A DNA stretch of 42,820 bases. Source: a virus. Below, piece by piece: positions 14,744-23,554 of this stretch. The position numbers and the translations under genes are program-made. The stretch spans positions 1-42,820 of IMG/VR virus record IMGVR_UViG_3300035698_004635; one strand, given 5' to 3'. Positions within the stretch are counted from its first letter, which is position 1. The number at the start of each line of letters is the position of its first letter. The notes under the pieces are model-generated. The model did no database searches. It was not told the DNA's origin and saw only the letters and a list, made by a program, of their open reading frames with translations.

Positions 14744-15922
14744 CTAGGTTGCCGTTCCTGTCATAAGGATATGGTCATAACCTACGTTCTCAATAGCAAA
14801 TCCAATCTTACCCTGGATAGACTTTGAAAACTCTCTTGAACTTGTTTGAGGTTCATCAACAAGCTTCAAAGAATCGTCAATATGCCATTGCTTGAAACAT
14901 TTATCTTGCTTCACAATAGGTACATAGAAGTCGGTTAAATCAGCATCAATTCTGATATTGACTAAATGACCTTGGAAGTCGTAGAATCCTACAGAATTAC
15001 CGATTGTGTTATTTGCACCTTGATAGTTATTTATTGCAGTTGGATTTAAAAGAGCATCAAACTTGTTTTTATTAGTCCATGACATCCAAGCTGTGTCTGG
15101 CATATCTCCGGAAGCTTTCGCAATTTGAAGTAAAGCTGCCTTAAACTTATCTTCTGTGAAAGTTCCACCGGCTGCATAAGTTTGAGTAGGTCGTCCACCC
15201 GAAGATGTATCAGCTAACTGTTGCAAAAGTCCAGCCGTGAAGTAAGGACTTGTACTTTTAGAACCTACTGCTTTCTTTCCTACAATAGCAGTTCTTGAAA
15301 GATATTCCGCTATTCTAGTCGAAGCTTCATTGATGATTATTTGATCTGCCAAAGCACCTTCAATACCTTTTCTTCTTTGGATCTTAAGCTCTTTTTCCCA
15401 GTCAATTTTTTCAAGGAACAACTGAGCATAATTCGTGTACTTCTTAGTTGATTCAAAACTCGCTTCAACATTTGAAGTATCAGTTGAGTTAATTCCGTGA
15501 GTTTCAACTGTATAAACAGCATTATCAGCGTGAACTGCAGCCGTTGTTCCTGCAACGCCCCTTACTACTGTTGCCTTATAAGTTGCTCTCTGTGCTGCTG
15601 TTATAGCAGAAATCCACATCCACTCAGTTCCAATTTGAATAACGTGGCCAACTGTTAATCCAGTGATTGAAGTTGTGTCAAATGTTACTTCGGTTTCACT
15701 ATCATCAAGTGCCTCTGTGATAGTTCCACCTTTAGCTGTTTTGGTTCTGTTGTAGACTTCAAAGATATCTTCATCTAAAGCTACGGTCGGAGCCATACAG
15801 GCTTGATAAAAAGCACCCTTGTTTGGTGCGATGTTGATAGCTTGAGCAGCTACCATGATTGCCGGATCACCAATACTTACAGAATCATCGTATTGTGTTA
15901 TCGGTCCGAAATTAAAAGCCAT
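14744..15922 (-). CDS. Major capsid protein (DUF5309/SU10-like)
   Basis: The protein has 392 residues. It fits the DUF5309-type major capsid family: an N-terminal arm, an inserted beta domain at about 65-145 (IGTEWMWISAI then VRGVAGTTAAVHADNAVYTV), a helical spine region (YAQLFLEKIDWEKELKIQRR), and a C-terminal part with IAKASGDMPDTAWMSW. It follows the scaffold gene by 33 bp, the normal order. It should form the icosahedral head. The RG..GTTAA.HA motif also occurs in the tail hub protein. Confidence 0.85.
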   Translation of the reverse strand: MAFNFGPITQYDDSVSIGDPAIMVAAQAINIAPNKGAFYQACMAPTVALDEDIFEVYNRTKTAKGGTITEALDDSETEVTFDTTSITGLTVGHVIQIGTEWMWISAITAAQRATYKATVVRGVAGTTAAVHADNAVYTVETHGINSTDTSNVEASFESTKKYTNYAQLFLEKIDWEKELKIQRRKGIEGALADQIIINEASTRIAEYLSRTAIVGKKAVGSKSTSPYFTAGLLQQLADTSSGGRPTQTYAAGGTFTEDKFKAALLQIAKASGDMPDTAWMSWTNKNKFDALLNPTAINNYQGANNTIGNSVGFYDFQGHLVNIRIDADLTDFYVPIVKQDKCFKQWHIDDSLKLVDEPQTSSREFSKSIQGKIGFAIENVGYDHILMTGTAT

Positions 15923-15955
15923 TTAAGACCTCCCTTTGTTATACTTTTGTTTATT

Positions 15956-16756
15956 CTATGCTTTTTCTTTTGCTTCTAAAGTTCTTATCTCTGCGGCTAT
16001 TCCAGCGGCTAAAACTTGGTCTTTTGGTGAAACACCGTCTTTATTACTCAATATCTTATTAAGTTCTTCTCTTTTATCTGCTGCGGTTGTGCTTGAACTA
16101 CCATTAAAACTCCCACCCTTATCGCCATTTCCAGTGCTTCCTTTCATCCAAGTAGAATTCTTTGACCTTTCGTCAAAAGCTTCGTTTGCAGCCACACCAT
16201 CTTTATTGTAGAAAGCTTGTTTTTCTTCATTCCATTCAAGATTTTTTTCACCCCAAAGATCAATATCCTCTCTTGCTGCTGCATGAACTTTATAATCTTT
16301 AGTGTCAGGATCAATTAAAAGCTTTTCAATAACTGATTTTCTTTTGCCTTTAATAGTCGCCTTTGCTTGGTTTTCAGTTGTTGTCGTAAGATCTGCAATG
16401 GTGTCCGTGTAACCTTTCTCTTTCTTATCCCATTCTTTTTTCTCTATCAACATTCTTTTATCAAATTTAGTTTCAAAATCTTCATCACTTTTCGATCCAT
16501 TTGCTTTAAGTATTTCAAAATCCTTAAGATCTTTGGTGATTTCTTTGTGGTCCATATCTTCAAAAGGTTTGAACTTTGTCGTCAATTCCTTATTGCTTTT
16601 CGTAAGGTCTTTAACTTCTTTGTTTAGATCTTCAAAATCCTTAACATCCTTAAAGCCTTCCGGAGTTCCTTTTAAAACCCATTTACCACCAACTTCTTTA
16701 AATTCACTCTCAGAATTTGGTATGTCCTCTTTCTTATCATACGCCTTTTTAAACAT
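15956..16756 (-). CDS. Capsid scaffolding protein
   Basis: The protein has 266 residues, highly charged, with long Lys/Glu/Asp coiled-coil stretches (FEDLNKEVKDLTKSNKELTT and so on). A Gly/Ser/Thr-rich linker near 210-225 precedes a short C-terminal helix (KEELNKIL... AAEIRTLEAKEKA-like). Composition, size and position just before the capsid gene are typical of phage scaffolds, which guide prohead assembly and are then removed. It has its own promoter at 16795-16823 and a GGGG-type ribosome site. Confidence 0.78.
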   Translation of the reverse strand: MFKKAYDKKEDIPNSESEFKEVGGKWVLKGTPEGFKDVKDFEDLNKEVKDLTKSNKELTTKFKPFEDMDHKEITKDLKDFEILKANGSKSDEDFETKFDKRMLIEKKEWDKKEKGYTDTIADLTTTTENQAKATIKGKRKSVIEKLLIDPDTKDYKVHAAAREDIDLWGEKNLEWNEEKQAFYNKDGVAANEAFDERSKNSTWMKGSTGNGDKGGSFNGSSSTTAADKREELNKILSNKDGVSPKDQVLAAGIAAEIRTLEAKEKA

Positions 16757-16794
16757 CCTGTTACCCCTTTTTTTTATCTTTGGTTAATTACTAT

Positions 16795-16823
16795 AATATA
16801 CTAATTTTAATTGAATTTTACAA
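16795..16823 (-). promoter_or_regulatory. Promoter of scaffold-capsid operon
   Basis: TTGTAA (16823-16818), 17 bp, TATATT (16800-16795) on the minus strand. It is needed because the plus-strand island at 16863-17555 interrupts the late transcript. Confidence 0.6.
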
Positions 16824-16862
16824 CACAACGGAGAAATATTATCACAATGAAAAAGAAAACAC

Positions 16863-16891
16863 TTGACTTTCAAGTAATATATTACTAGATT
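16863..16891 (+). promoter_or_regulatory. Plus-strand promoter with CTTGACTTTCAAG palindrome
   Basis: TTGACT (16863-16868), 17 bp, TAGATT (16886-16891), with the palindrome at 16862-16874. It would drive the two-cassette plus-strand island that begins three bases later. Confidence 0.55.
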
Positions 16892-16893
16892 GT

Positions 16894-16958
16894 ATATGAA
16901 CGCTACAACAAAAAGAAAGTACGATGTTTACAGTATTTATATTTGTTGATGTTGTACG
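16894..16958 (+). repeat. attC-like cassette boundary element A
   Basis: Left box ATATGAAC, spacer GCTA, arm CAACAAA (16906-16912) pairing perfectly with TTTGTTG (16942-16948), TTTACA (16927-16932) in the loop, right box GTTGTACG (16951-16958). Arm sequence differs from all other elements yet pairs fully. Confidence 0.75.
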
Positions 16959-16995
16959 ATGTGGAACTAAACTAAAACTAATTGAGGAATATAAG

Positions 16996-17178
16996 ATGAC
17001 AAATGAAGGATTAAAAGAAAGAATAGAAACACTTGGAGTAATCTTATTGATAGCACTCGGAGTATTATCAATTATAATTGTTTTTATGATAGATAAATCC
17101 AACCAAAATACAAAAGATAGAATAGACATACACTTTAAAAATATCAATAAAAAGATAGACACAATAATATTAAAGTAA
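16996..17178 (+). CDS. Cassette-borne small membrane protein, 60 aa
   Basis: Start ATG 16996 after TTGAGGAA. An upstream in-frame ATG at 16924 would run through element A and lacks a binding site. Residues 13-34 (LGVILLIALGVLSIIIVFMI) form one transmembrane helix, followed by a basic, helical tail. It is alone between elements A and B; cassette start GTTGTACGA is the exact reverse complement of its end TCGTACAAC. Function unknown. Confidence 0.7.
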   Translation: MTNEGLKERIETLGVILLIALGVLSIIIVFMIDKSNQNTKDRIDIHFKNINKKIDTIILK

Positions 17179-17186
17179 AATAGTTT

Positions 17187-17245
17187 CGTACAACGCTACG
17201 AAAAAAGATGTTGTTTACAAATAGATATTTTTTTGATGTTATACT
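17187..17245 (+). repeat. attC-like cassette boundary element B
   Basis: Left box CGTACAAC (17187-17194), spacer GCTA, arm CGAAAAAA (17199-17206) pairing with TTTTTTTG (17228-17235), TTTACA (17214-17219) in the loop, right box GTTATACT (17238-17245). TGTTATACT also resembles an extended -10. Confidence 0.76.
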
Positions 17246-17266
17246 GAAAAACTACGGAGGTAAAGG

Positions 17267-17461
17267 ATGGAAAGATTGATTAAGAAATTAAATGAAATGA
17301 AACTGACAAAAGCGTATATAACACCTGGTAATGTAAAGAAATTAATGGATGCTGAACTTTCAGGATACAATCAAGCAATCCAAGATGTTATAAAGGAAAT
17401 TGAAAAACAAGAATTTAATGATGAACTTATAAGCATGGATATAATGCTTAGTGATGAGTAG
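17267..17461 (+). CDS. Cassette-borne small acidic protein, 64 aa
   Basis: Start ATG 17267 seven bases after GGAGG. A helical, soluble protein (MERLIKKLNEMKLTKAYITP at the start) with an acidic C-terminus. Alone between elements B and C. No family recognised. Confidence 0.7.
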   Translation: MERLIKKLNEMKLTKAYITPGNVKKLMDAELSGYNQAIQDVIKEIEKQEFNDELISMDIMLSDE

Positions 17462-17468
17462 TTTTGTG

Positions 17469-17528
17469 GATATAACACAAGGAAAAAAGACGGTCATTTA
17501 CAGACTGTTTATTTTCATCTGTTGTAGA
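17469..17528 (+). repeat. attC-like cassette boundary element C (array end)
   Basis: Left box GATATAAC, arm GAAAAAAGACGGTC (17482-17495), loop ATTTACA, arm GACTGTTTATTTTC (17503-17516), right box GTTGTAGA. The arms form 13 of 14 pairs counting G-T. Compared with element L, several stem positions have changed on both sides so that pairing is kept. Confidence 0.76.
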
Positions 17529-17532
17529 AATC

Positions 17533-17555
17533 GCCTCTTAGTTGAGGCTTTTTTT
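17533..17555 (+). terminator. Terminator of plus-strand island
   Basis: GCCTC-TTAGTT-GAGGC followed by seven T. It ends the plus-strand transcript just before the converging MuF gene. Confidence 0.85.
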
Positions 17556-17564
17556 ATTTGCAAA

Positions 17565-18773
17565 CTATATTTTAATATTGTATTTATTGAATAGTGGTGT
17601 ATATATTGAATACAGTTCGTCAACATTATATTTTATACCCGAACTATCAACGAATTTGCTTAATGGCATCCCACTTTTTCTGAATAGTTCAGCTTGCTTT
17701 TTACCTAATACCTGATTCTGGAAAGTTGTATCAGAATTTTTTAAAAATTCCGTGTAAGTTGTTTTTACTGGAACTTTACCGATATTAGCTTTTGACCAGA
17801 TAGTCTTTTCGTTTTTAATCAGTGAGTTTCTTTTTGGCACTGACATTTTTTTCCACTTAGCGGCTCCAACTTTAGCCTTTGCGTCAGCTCTGAAGTTTAT
17901 ATTTCTTACTCTTGCCGTTCTTGTATCTGTGATTGTTGGTCGTGTTCCGAGTAATTCAATGCCGTCAACTTGTCCAAGGATTAAAGACCTGCATTGCCTG
18001 TGAAGTGGTGGGACTGGTGCTTGACCTCGCTTGAATACTTGACCGTCTAAAGATCCGCACTCTGCCGTAGTTCTGCCATCTAGTACAGCCGTGAAAATTT
18101 CATTTTTTATAATGTCATCATTTGCCTTATAGAACTCTGATCTCGAATTATTAGAAATACCCATTGACACGGTACGAACTAACTGATTCGCTATATTTCG
18201 AGTGGTATTTATAACACCATCTTTATAAACTAGGCTTTTAGTTCCGATTATATCATTGACTATTTCGTAAACTGCTTTCTCTTGAACTAATCCGGTCCTT
18301 ACAGTATTTATAATTCTTTGTGAATCTCCATATTGAATATTGGTGAAATACTCATTGAAAACTTTACCGTCAATAGTTCCATAATTTAAAAGATTGACCG
18401 GGTTTGTTTTTGGAAGTGCTGCGGTCCATTCTTCAATCCCTACTGAATTTGTGTATAAAACTTTCATATATTTTGTTTCATTCTCAATGGTCTTTAAAAG
18501 TTCCTTAGAATACTGATCTTGATATGGATCGAATAATGTTTTTTCTCTTAACGAATATATTTTTCTTGAGAATGTATCGAATTTCTTTAAAGCAGTTTTA
18601 TTTAGTCCAACCGTTAAATCTGGAATTGTTTCACTGAGTAAAAAAGCAAGTTCGGGATTTGCTTTATTTATCATAGTTTGAAAGCTTGTTTGTTGTCCTG
18701 AAATAAGTCTAAGCAAATAAACTTGATGCTTGACAAGTGCTTCATATATTAGTTCGTTAGCTGGTTTTAGCAT
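17565..18773 (-). CDS. MuF-like head morphogenesis protein
   Basis: The protein has 402 residues. The segment AVLDGRTTAECGSLDGQVF followed by PPLHRQCRS (about residues 230-265) is the Mu gpF/SPP1 gp7 signature. Such proteins enter the head in a few copies with the portal and may aid DNA ejection. Its start overlaps the portal stop by one base. The remaining C-terminus shows no toxin or ADP-ribosyltransferase domain that I can recognise. Transcription converges with the plus-strand island. Confidence 0.88.
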   Translation of the reverse strand: MLKPANELIYEALVKHQVYLLRLISGQQTSFQTMINKANPELAFLLSETIPDLTVGLNKTALKKFDTFSRKIYSLREKTLFDPYQDQYSKELLKTIENETKYMKVLYTNSVGIEEWTAALPKTNPVNLLNYGTIDGKVFNEYFTNIQYGDSQRIINTVRTGLVQEKAVYEIVNDIIGTKSLVYKDGVINTTRNIANQLVRTVSMGISNNSRSEFYKANDDIIKNEIFTAVLDGRTTAECGSLDGQVFKRGQAPVPPLHRQCRSLILGQVDGIELLGTRPTITDTRTARVRNINFRADAKAKVGAAKWKKMSVPKRNSLIKNEKTIWSKANIGKVPVKTTYTEFLKNSDTTFQNQVLGKKQAELFRKSGMPLSKFVDSSGIKYNVDELYSIYTPLFNKYNIKI

Positions 18774-20206
18774 TATATTCCTAAGTCCATTGATTCAAGA
18801 TTTTCAAGCCATTCTTCAAATGTTTTAAACTGCGTTTCATTATTACGTTTATAGTACTCATAAAGATCATGTTTTGTATAGTGACCAGCACTTACAAGCG
18901 TCCCCCTTTTAAGAAGATCATCAGCATTTATAACAGTCTTTGAAAATTCAGTGAAAGGAACTATCCACTCAGGGCTTGATTCTTCTTTAGAACCTCCCCA
19001 CTTATTTATTAAATAAAGTATTTGAATTATACCTTTAACTCTTGTCATTGCAAGTATTTTGTATTCGTTGGTTTGATTCCGTGTTCTATTTTCAAGTGCA
19101 ACGCCACTTTCAACGGCTGATTTTTCAGAGATAACAACGCCTTTAGCTTGAGCTTTTGCAATTAAGTCATCTCTATTATCTTTTATTGAAGTAACAGCAT
19201 CTGCACTTGGTGTGATATATTCAGCAGTTGCATCCGGATTTTCGGCATCAATAACACCATCGGATTTAAGAGCCGTGTCTGGTAGTTTTTCAATATCAAA
19301 TCCGGCACGAACTAACAACGCCCATGTTTGTGATGCAACTTTCTTTTCATACCATCCAGAGCCGTTATAAGCATGGATTGAAAGGTCAACTTGAGCATAT
19401 AAAGGTGGTACTTCCAAGTCACTATCAATATCAGTTACATTGATTGCAACGAAAGGAACTTGATTAAACTTTTTGCCCTTATATTCCGGTTCTATGTAAG
19501 TTCCATTTGCAACACCTTTCAAGAATCTTTTAACGTAGGTATCGCATTCTTTAAAATCTTTTTCATTTAGTTCTAACCTATAATAAATGCCTGGAAATTC
19601 TGCACCCTCTGGAGTGATTCCGTGAACTTTATAAATTATTTCATCGCTGTATTCAAATGTTTCAGAATCGAAAACCTGAGTATTGATTTTAAATAATACA
19701 AAGTCGTAGGCAATCTTGCCATTGATTACGGTTTGATTCCAGTTAATAATTGATTTAGCATTATACATTGAAACTACAGGAAGCTTTTGCCCTAGAAGAT
19801 CATCAACGGTACTTGCAAGCAATCCAACACGACCGTATGTTAATTGTTCAACTCCGATATTGCTTTCGAGATATGCAAGCCCTTGCCCTGTATTTAGGAT
19901 AGTATCAATATACGGCTTGAATAAGACAGGTAAATTATAAGTTGAAGGCTTTTCAAACATAATGCCTGAAATACTTCTTACCGAATCGCTTGGAATATCA
20001 TACCATACGGCATTTTGTAGATAAATATTATAAGCCTTTTCGCTTTGAAGCTCACCCGGCTTTGTCATACTTTCAAGCTTGTAAAGGTAGTCATCTCTTT
20101 TCGCCTTTACTGTCTTAGGGTCGCCTTTCTCAATAAGGTCGTAGCATTCATCGTAATACGGTGACTTCTCTTTATATTGTGGGTGTTGGTTTTCTGCGTT
20201 TGCCAT
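18773..20206 (-). CDS. Portal protein (DUF4055 family)
   Basis: The protein has 477 residues from ATG 20206 (MANAENQHPQYKEKSPYYDE). A slightly longer frame exists, but it would begin with TTG inside the GAGGT ribosome site. N-terminal KTVKAKRDDYLYKL, SVRSISGIMFEKPS and LTYGRVGLLAS segments match the DUF4055 portal-like family, and the next gene is MuF, the usual partner. It should form the dodecameric ring for DNA entry and exit. Confidence 0.85.
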   Translation of the reverse strand: MANAENQHPQYKEKSPYYDECYDLIEKGDPKTVKAKRDDYLYKLESMTKPGELQSEKAYNIYLQNAVWYDIPSDSVRSISGIMFEKPSTYNLPVLFKPYIDTILNTGQGLAYLESNIGVEQLTYGRVGLLASTVDDLLGQKLPVVSMYNAKSIINWNQTVINGKIAYDFVLFKINTQVFDSETFEYSDEIIYKVHGITPEGAEFPGIYYRLELNEKDFKECDTYVKRFLKGVANGTYIEPEYKGKKFNQVPFVAINVTDIDSDLEVPPLYAQVDLSIHAYNGSGWYEKKVASQTWALLVRAGFDIEKLPDTALKSDGVIDAENPDATAEYITPSADAVTSIKDNRDDLIAKAQAKGVVISEKSAVESGVALENRTRNQTNEYKILAMTRVKGIIQILYLINKWGGSKEESSPEWIVPFTEFSKTVINADDLLKRGTLVSAGHYTKHDLYEYYKRNNETQFKTFEEWLENLESMDLGI

Positions 20207-20226
20207 TTTATACCTCAATTTTAATA

Positions 20227-22710
20227 TTATACTCTATTTACAGCGATTGACCATTCTTGATAACTTTCCCAGTATGTTACGCCATCTTCTTTTAATCTTT
20301 TAGAACTTAACTTAACAATCTTATCGGATAAAGTTCCGAAGTCTGAAACTTCCATTGCTGTAGTGTAATCATACTGATCTGAATTTATAAGATCAATGGT
20401 TCTTTTTAAAGTTGTATCTGTACTATCCCAAATTTCAATCTTATAAAGAACTCCTGGCTCGCTTGTAATTGATGGGTATGATTGACTGATATAATTCCAA
20501 TCCCACTGAGCTAATCTGTTTCTATAGGTCCACTCAATTAAAGAAGTTACAGCAAGTCCAATTTCTACAATTCCGCTATTGTCATAATCTAAGGTGTTGA
20601 CTTTGAATCCACCGCCATTATAAGGCTTAATTGATCTATTCTCAGGAGTTAAGCTGTTAGTGTTTGCATCTAGTGGATTCTGCGAACCTGAAATGGCTTC
20701 ACTTGCTAATTTAAAATCGTAGATAGAATCAATAGTAGCATTAAGGAATGCTTGAAATCCAGTAGTTGCTCCGATTGTCAATAAATAAATTACAGCACTT
20801 GCTGCATGTTCTGCTGGCAATGTATCATGTATTCCCCTATAAACATAAATTTCACTTGGAGCTACATTATAAACATACATTATTTCATCGTCAACAAGAA
20901 GATAAGAACCTCTCGCAAACGGTAATGTATCTCCGACATCTAACACGTAATCTTTAAATCCTGTGGATTCTATTAAGGCAACTGCTGCAAACCGAGACCC
21001 TGAACTATACTGCTCGAAATTAACATCAACATGTAATTTATAGTGCAATCCAAATCCTAAATAATTACTAGGTTGAAAACACATAGCCATCATATTACCC
21101 AATAATTCGCCTTGGCTTAAATCTGGGTCCGGGTCGGTTCTTCTATTTATAAAGTACGGTGTTTCTCTTATAGCTTCGTATTTAACATCAAGCAATACAG
21201 GGTATGATGGTTCATTATCTCCGGTTCCATAAGCACCTTCACCAATTCCGAAGAAGTCCTCAATAACGGCTAAAGATATTCTTTCAGAATTGCTTTCGGA
21301 TCTTGTCTTTTCAATTACCCGAACTGTTATTTTATCGAATCCAATTCTATTGTCTGTTAAGTTGAAAACATCACCTGAATTATATTCATCAAGTTCTAAA
21401 GGTCCTTCTATCTGCAATCCATGTAATTGAGCTATTGACATTAAAACGATCTGCATTGCTATCTTATTAGCATAAGCAGCATTCATCAAATATGGCATAT
21501 TAACCGTGTCTCTATTTATTCCAATACTTGTAATACTTGCATCATCTGAATACTTAACTGATTTTTGCTCAAAGTTGAATCTATCCGTATAAAGGACTTC
21601 AACACTATTCACGACCTCAGTATTATCTTTTCTCATTACATTTGTAATTTTTATCACATCTGAAGTTGTTACTTCTGGCAAAGTTGCATAAGTATAATCT
21701 TTTCTAAAAAGCTTTATCTTGAAAGTTGCTGAATCCATATCGAACCAAAGAAAACCGACTACATACTCCATTAAAGCATCAATTAAATCTTTTACCGTAC
21801 CGTCTGTGTTATTATAATGAAATGACATACCGATACCTTCAGTAAAACAAGTATTAGCAGCTGCTTCAAAAGTCGTTGAATCAATTACGTCATTAGTAAG
21901 AGCATCTACATAATTACCCAAACCTGCACCGATTACACTTGAAACAATAAGTTCTCTAATACAGTGAACTACATTAAGACCATAGCCACAATGAGCTTTA
22001 GGGAGTAGCCATTGAGCCGTTCCATCGTGTTGTATGTCGGTTCTTTTGACAAGGTATTGGTTGGGAGTTGGGATAGGTGGGGTTAAATCGGTACTCAATC
22101 CCACAAGTTTATTTTTCCAAATAGCCTGAACAACACCTCTGTTGGCAGGTATATTGTTAGCCCCTTGCTGATCTGCGGTTTCAAGAAACGCATTAGGAAC
22201 TTGTGAGTCCCCACCAAATTCTAAATCTAGAAATGCAATTTGCCTATCTCCGTAATTAAAAAAACTTATTTTATCACCAGATATTTGCCCATACCTACTT
22301 GCTATTACAATATCACTTTCATTAGAAGTCCATCCATAGTATATAGGTGTTGTCTCATTTCCATTCCAATCACACCTGTTAGACTTACCATTTAAAAAGA
22401 CGTACTCAATGGAGTCAATATTACTCAAGCATAGTATTTCTTGAAATGAATAGTAAGTATTCAAATACCCTACTACACCCTCTATTCCCCCACCTAAATA
22501 ATTTGCAGCACCCTTTTTATACCAAGCGACTTGAGGGTCTTTTATGTATGCAAACCCAAAAACAACACTAACTGGCTCGCCATCTTCAAATCTTGGAAAA
22601 TTAGAAGTATCGCTTGATTGATCTTTGGGTTTTTCTATTTCAGGTTTTGTTACCCATTGGTAAATAATCGAACCAACAAATAAGGCGGTTCTTAGAATCG
22701 TTAGCCACAT
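20227..22710 (-). CDS. Tail hub / tip protein
   Basis: The protein has 827 residues. A hydrophobic N-terminus (MWLTILRTALFVGSIIYQWV) is followed by a large, mostly beta region. Position after the DUF2163 gene, size, and segments like KITNVMRKDNTEVVNSVEVL suggest the central tail hub (gene-transfer-agent 'megatron' C-terminal/lambda J-like). Near 615-655 it carries LVDDEIMYVYNV...YRGIHDTLPAEHAASAVIYL-type sequence (motif spread over about 40 residues), echoing the capsid insertion domain. It is likely part of the host-recognition baseplate. Confidence 0.7.
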   Translation of the reverse strand: MWLTILRTALFVGSIIYQWVTKPEIEKPKDQSSDTSNFPRFEDGEPVSVVFGFAYIKDPQVAWYKKGAANYLGGGIEGVVGYLNTYYSFQEILCLSNIDSIEYVFLNGKSNRCDWNGNETTPIYYGWTSNESDIVIASRYGQISGDKISFFNYGDRQIAFLDLEFGGDSQVPNAFLETADQQGANNIPANRGVVQAIWKNKLVGLSTDLTPPIPTPNQYLVKRTDIQHDGTAQWLLPKAHCGYGLNVVHCIRELIVSSVIGAGLGNYVDALTNDVIDSTTFEAAANTCFTEGIGMSFHYNNTDGTVKDLIDALMEYVVGFLWFDMDSATFKIKLFRKDYTYATLPEVTTSDVIKITNVMRKDNTEVVNSVEVLYTDRFNFEQKSVKYSDDASITSIGINRDTVNMPYLMNAAYANKIAMQIVLMSIAQLHGLQIEGPLELDEYNSGDVFNLTDNRIGFDKITVRVIEKTRSESNSERISLAVIEDFFGIGEGAYGTGDNEPSYPVLLDVKYEAIRETPYFINRRTDPDPDLSQGELLGNMMAMCFQPSNYLGFGLHYKLHVDVNFEQYSSGSRFAAVALIESTGFKDYVLDVGDTLPFARGSYLLVDDEIMYVYNVAPSEIYVYRGIHDTLPAEHAASAVIYLLTIGATTGFQAFLNATIDSIYDFKLASEAISGSQNPLDANTNSLTPENRSIKPYNGGGFKVNTLDYDNSGIVEIGLAVTSLIEWTYRNRLAQWDWNYISQSYPSITSEPGVLYKIEIWDSTDTTLKRTIDLINSDQYDYTTAMEVSDFGTLSDKIVKLSSKRLKEDGVTYWESYQEWSIAVNRV

Positions 22711-22711
22711 A

Positions 22712-23554
22712 TTAGGTCTCGCTTATTGGATTTAGGTTAATTGCTCCAGTTTCTCCTTCCAAGCTCTCATATGGATTGGTTCCAAGATATGGACTACCGA
22801 AGAAATTATCAGTATTTGCAAATCCTGTACAACTTCCTGTTAGCAACCTATCACATTTATCATACACTAAAAATGTAGTTGTAATAATTGCTTTGTTGAA
22901 CGGTCTTAATATTTCTACTATCCCGGTTCCAGGATCTGAAATAATTTGTCTTTCCTCACCGTCTGAGGTTATGATTTTAGAACTTAAATATTTGTCAAGA
23001 GTATCATTGAATACCACAGCACCTATAAAAGTACCGTCTGTTATTCCTGTAATAGTTCCCGCTGTTTTATGCGAATCAGCATCAAGCGTGCAACCACTAT
23101 CATATAAGGTGTGTTGGCATAAATTAGAATGAACTTTTTTAATAACTCTTTTGCTTAAAGCTGCTACGATGCTACTGACCATTATTTTTGAAGTTTGATC
23201 ATTCAAGACAACATCAGAAATATACCCATACCAAAGTCTTTTAAATAAAGTCGGATCACTATCTTGTATCTTGTAAAGATTTAACCATATTTTAGGAGCT
23301 TGGAATCTTCCTATATTATCTGCGATTATTCCAAGTCCGGTATCACAATTAACCTCAAGCTTATCATCGTAAGGATTTTGAGATTGATTTATAGGATTGT
23401 GATCGATAGTTGCAGGATAATAAGTTTTACCGTCAAAAATCATAGAGCTTTCAGTTCCACTTGTATAATACCAACTATCCACACCGTCACTGAAATTATA
23501 TAAATATATTGCGTGGCTTTCTCTTTTAGAATATTCTTGAGTATCAAATGTCAT
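22712..23554 (-). CDS. DUF2163 / BR0599-type tail protein
   Basis: The protein has 280 residues. The C-terminal region with FNDTLDKYLSSKIITSDGEE and VYDKCDRLLTGSCTGFANTDNFFGSP-like spacing (C, C, F.N..NF.G.P) matches the DUF2163/phage BR0599 family, the equivalent of gene-transfer-agent gp13. It belongs to the distal tail hub complex. It overlaps the preceding gene by one base and is followed two bases later by the hub gene. Confidence 0.8.
   Translation of the reverse strand: MTFDTQEYSKRESHAIYLYNFSDGVDSWYYTSGTESSMIFDGKTYYPATIDHNPINQSQNPYDDKLEVNCDTGLGIIADNIGRFQAPKIWLNLYKIQDSDPTLFKRLWYGYISDVVLNDQTSKIMVSSIVAALSKRVIKKVHSNLCQHTLYDSGCTLDADSHKTAGTITGITDGTFIGAVVFNDTLDKYLSSKIITSDGEERQIISDPGTGIVEILRPFNKAIITTTFLVYDKCDRLLTGSCTGFANTDNFFGSPYLGTNPYESLEGETGAINLNPISET

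Noticed and set aside
16894-17245. TTTACA followed 19-21 bp later by TGTTATACT-like sequence, read as a repeated promoter
   Set aside because: Spacing is too long for sigma-70, and the putative -10 (GTACGA, GTGCCT, AGCAGA, CAAAGT) is not conserved. It varies together with the cassette's other end instead. Some copies (B, G) could still act as promoters. T4-type promoter/stem-loop cassettes were considered, but they do not explain the end complementarity.
20207-20218. Longer portal start upstream of 20206
   Set aside because: It would begin with TTG and place the GAGGT ribosome site inside the gene; the ATG at 20206 is well placed.
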